A stretch of 5,246 bases of DNA. It comes from DATGFK01 sp040007395. Lineage in GTDB: Bacteria; Chloroflexota; Anaerolineae; Aggregatilineales; UBA2796. The notes under the pieces are model-generated. The model was given only the letters and a program-made list of their open reading frames with translations. It did no database searches and was not told the DNA's origin. Position 1 is the first letter of the stretch. The number at the start of each line of letters is the position of its first letter. Of this stretch, positions 5,118-5,246 are shown one piece after another. The translations under genes were made by a program, and so were the position numbers. The DNA lies in NCBI GenBank assembly GCA_040007395.1, contig JBDTVG010000121.1, positions 1 through 5,246 of the forward strand, given 5' to 3'.

Positions 5118-5246
5118 CAAAGCCCTTTTATGCGGGGCTGGTCGATTACATTGTATCCGAGCCAGTGCTGGTCTTGGCGGCGCGTGGCACGATTCGCGGC
5201 GATCTCGGTCTGGAGATTGGACGCAACCTCGTTCACGGCTCAGATA
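5118..5246 (+). pseudogene. ndk: Nucleoside diphosphate kinase remnant, 5'-truncated and internally deleted, running off the window
   Basis: In the + frame of base 5129 the DNA reads KPFYAGLVDYIVSEPVLVL then AARGTIRGDLGLEIGRNLVH, followed by GSD at the window edge. Both blocks are hallmarks of nucleoside diphosphate kinase, which transfers phosphate between NTPs and NDPs; the second holds the catalytic His (5234-5236, in NLVHGSD) and the phosphate-binding Arg of TIRGD. Two defects are visible. The first 50 or so residues, including the start KPD-type motif, are replaced by the IS remnant. Between VLVL and AARGT about 22 residues (the EGxNAxxxxRxxxGATNP segment) are missing in frame, removing conserved Arg and Thr nucleotide contacts. 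The gene is therefore almost certainly non-functional. No stop occurs before the edge, so its 3' end lies beyond the window. Confidence 0.85.

Noticed and set aside
4982..5236. A single 84-residue - strand gene
   Set aside because: Its first half is antisense to the ndk fragment, and only 4982-5107 carries transposase motifs. The GTG start is an artefact of the junction.
1..5246. CRISPR array, tRNA or rRNA genes
   Set aside because: No regularly spaced direct repeats, cloverleaf-type segments or conserved rRNA blocks were seen on reading the window.

Overview
The window centres on an intact, tightly packed branched-chain amino acid (LIV/HAAT-type) ABC transporter operon on the + strand: a LivH-LivM fused permease (1336-3171), the LivG ATPase (3175-4017) and the LivF ATPase (4014-4733). 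The livHM and livG genes are 3 nt apart, and livG and livF overlap by an ATGA. The gene for the periplasmic binding protein that should supply substrate is absent. In its usual place, just upstream of the permease, is a 38-codon stub (994-1110) with a good Shine-Dalgarno sequence and a clean Sec signal peptide. The stub stops abruptly and is followed 5 nt later by a 17-bp-stem hairpin (1116-1165). Upstream of that is an AT-rich gene for a two-helix membrane protein resembling DUF3592 (424-936), whose 3' end may be frameshifted.

Both flanks are mobile-element debris. On the left, the last part of an IS5-family transposase (2-165, + strand, one frameshift) ends in a terminal-repeat-like sequence at 161-172. 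This abuts the 5' start of a different, zinc-ribbon transposase on the - strand (about 286-173), which suggests one IS inserted into another. On the right, the 3' end of another IS5-type transposase lies on the - strand (4982-5107) with a related terminus at 4948. It is joined directly to a + strand remnant of nucleoside diphosphate kinase (about 5118-5246). That remnant has lost its 5' part and about 22 internal residues, and it runs out of the window. Between livF and this IS remnant is an AT-rich - strand reading frame (4742-4936) that I do not recognise.

The fused LivHM permease, the LivF Walker A sequence GGNASGKST, the LivG signature LSYAN and the IS-rich, mosaic composition would fit a member of the Chloroflexota. 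This is an impression from remembered family sequences, not a demonstrated placement. The transporter genes are moderately GC-rich, while 424-936 and 4742-4936 are visibly AT-rich, so the flanking genes may have a different history.

Functionally, LivHM forms the membrane channel and LivG and LivF form the ATPase pair. The system would need a binding protein encoded elsewhere in the genome. I saw no undescribed defence, RNA or mobile system. The most noteworthy points are the missing binding protein with its stub and hairpin, the ndk remnant hidden antisense to an apparent ORF, and the related IS ends facing inward on both sides.
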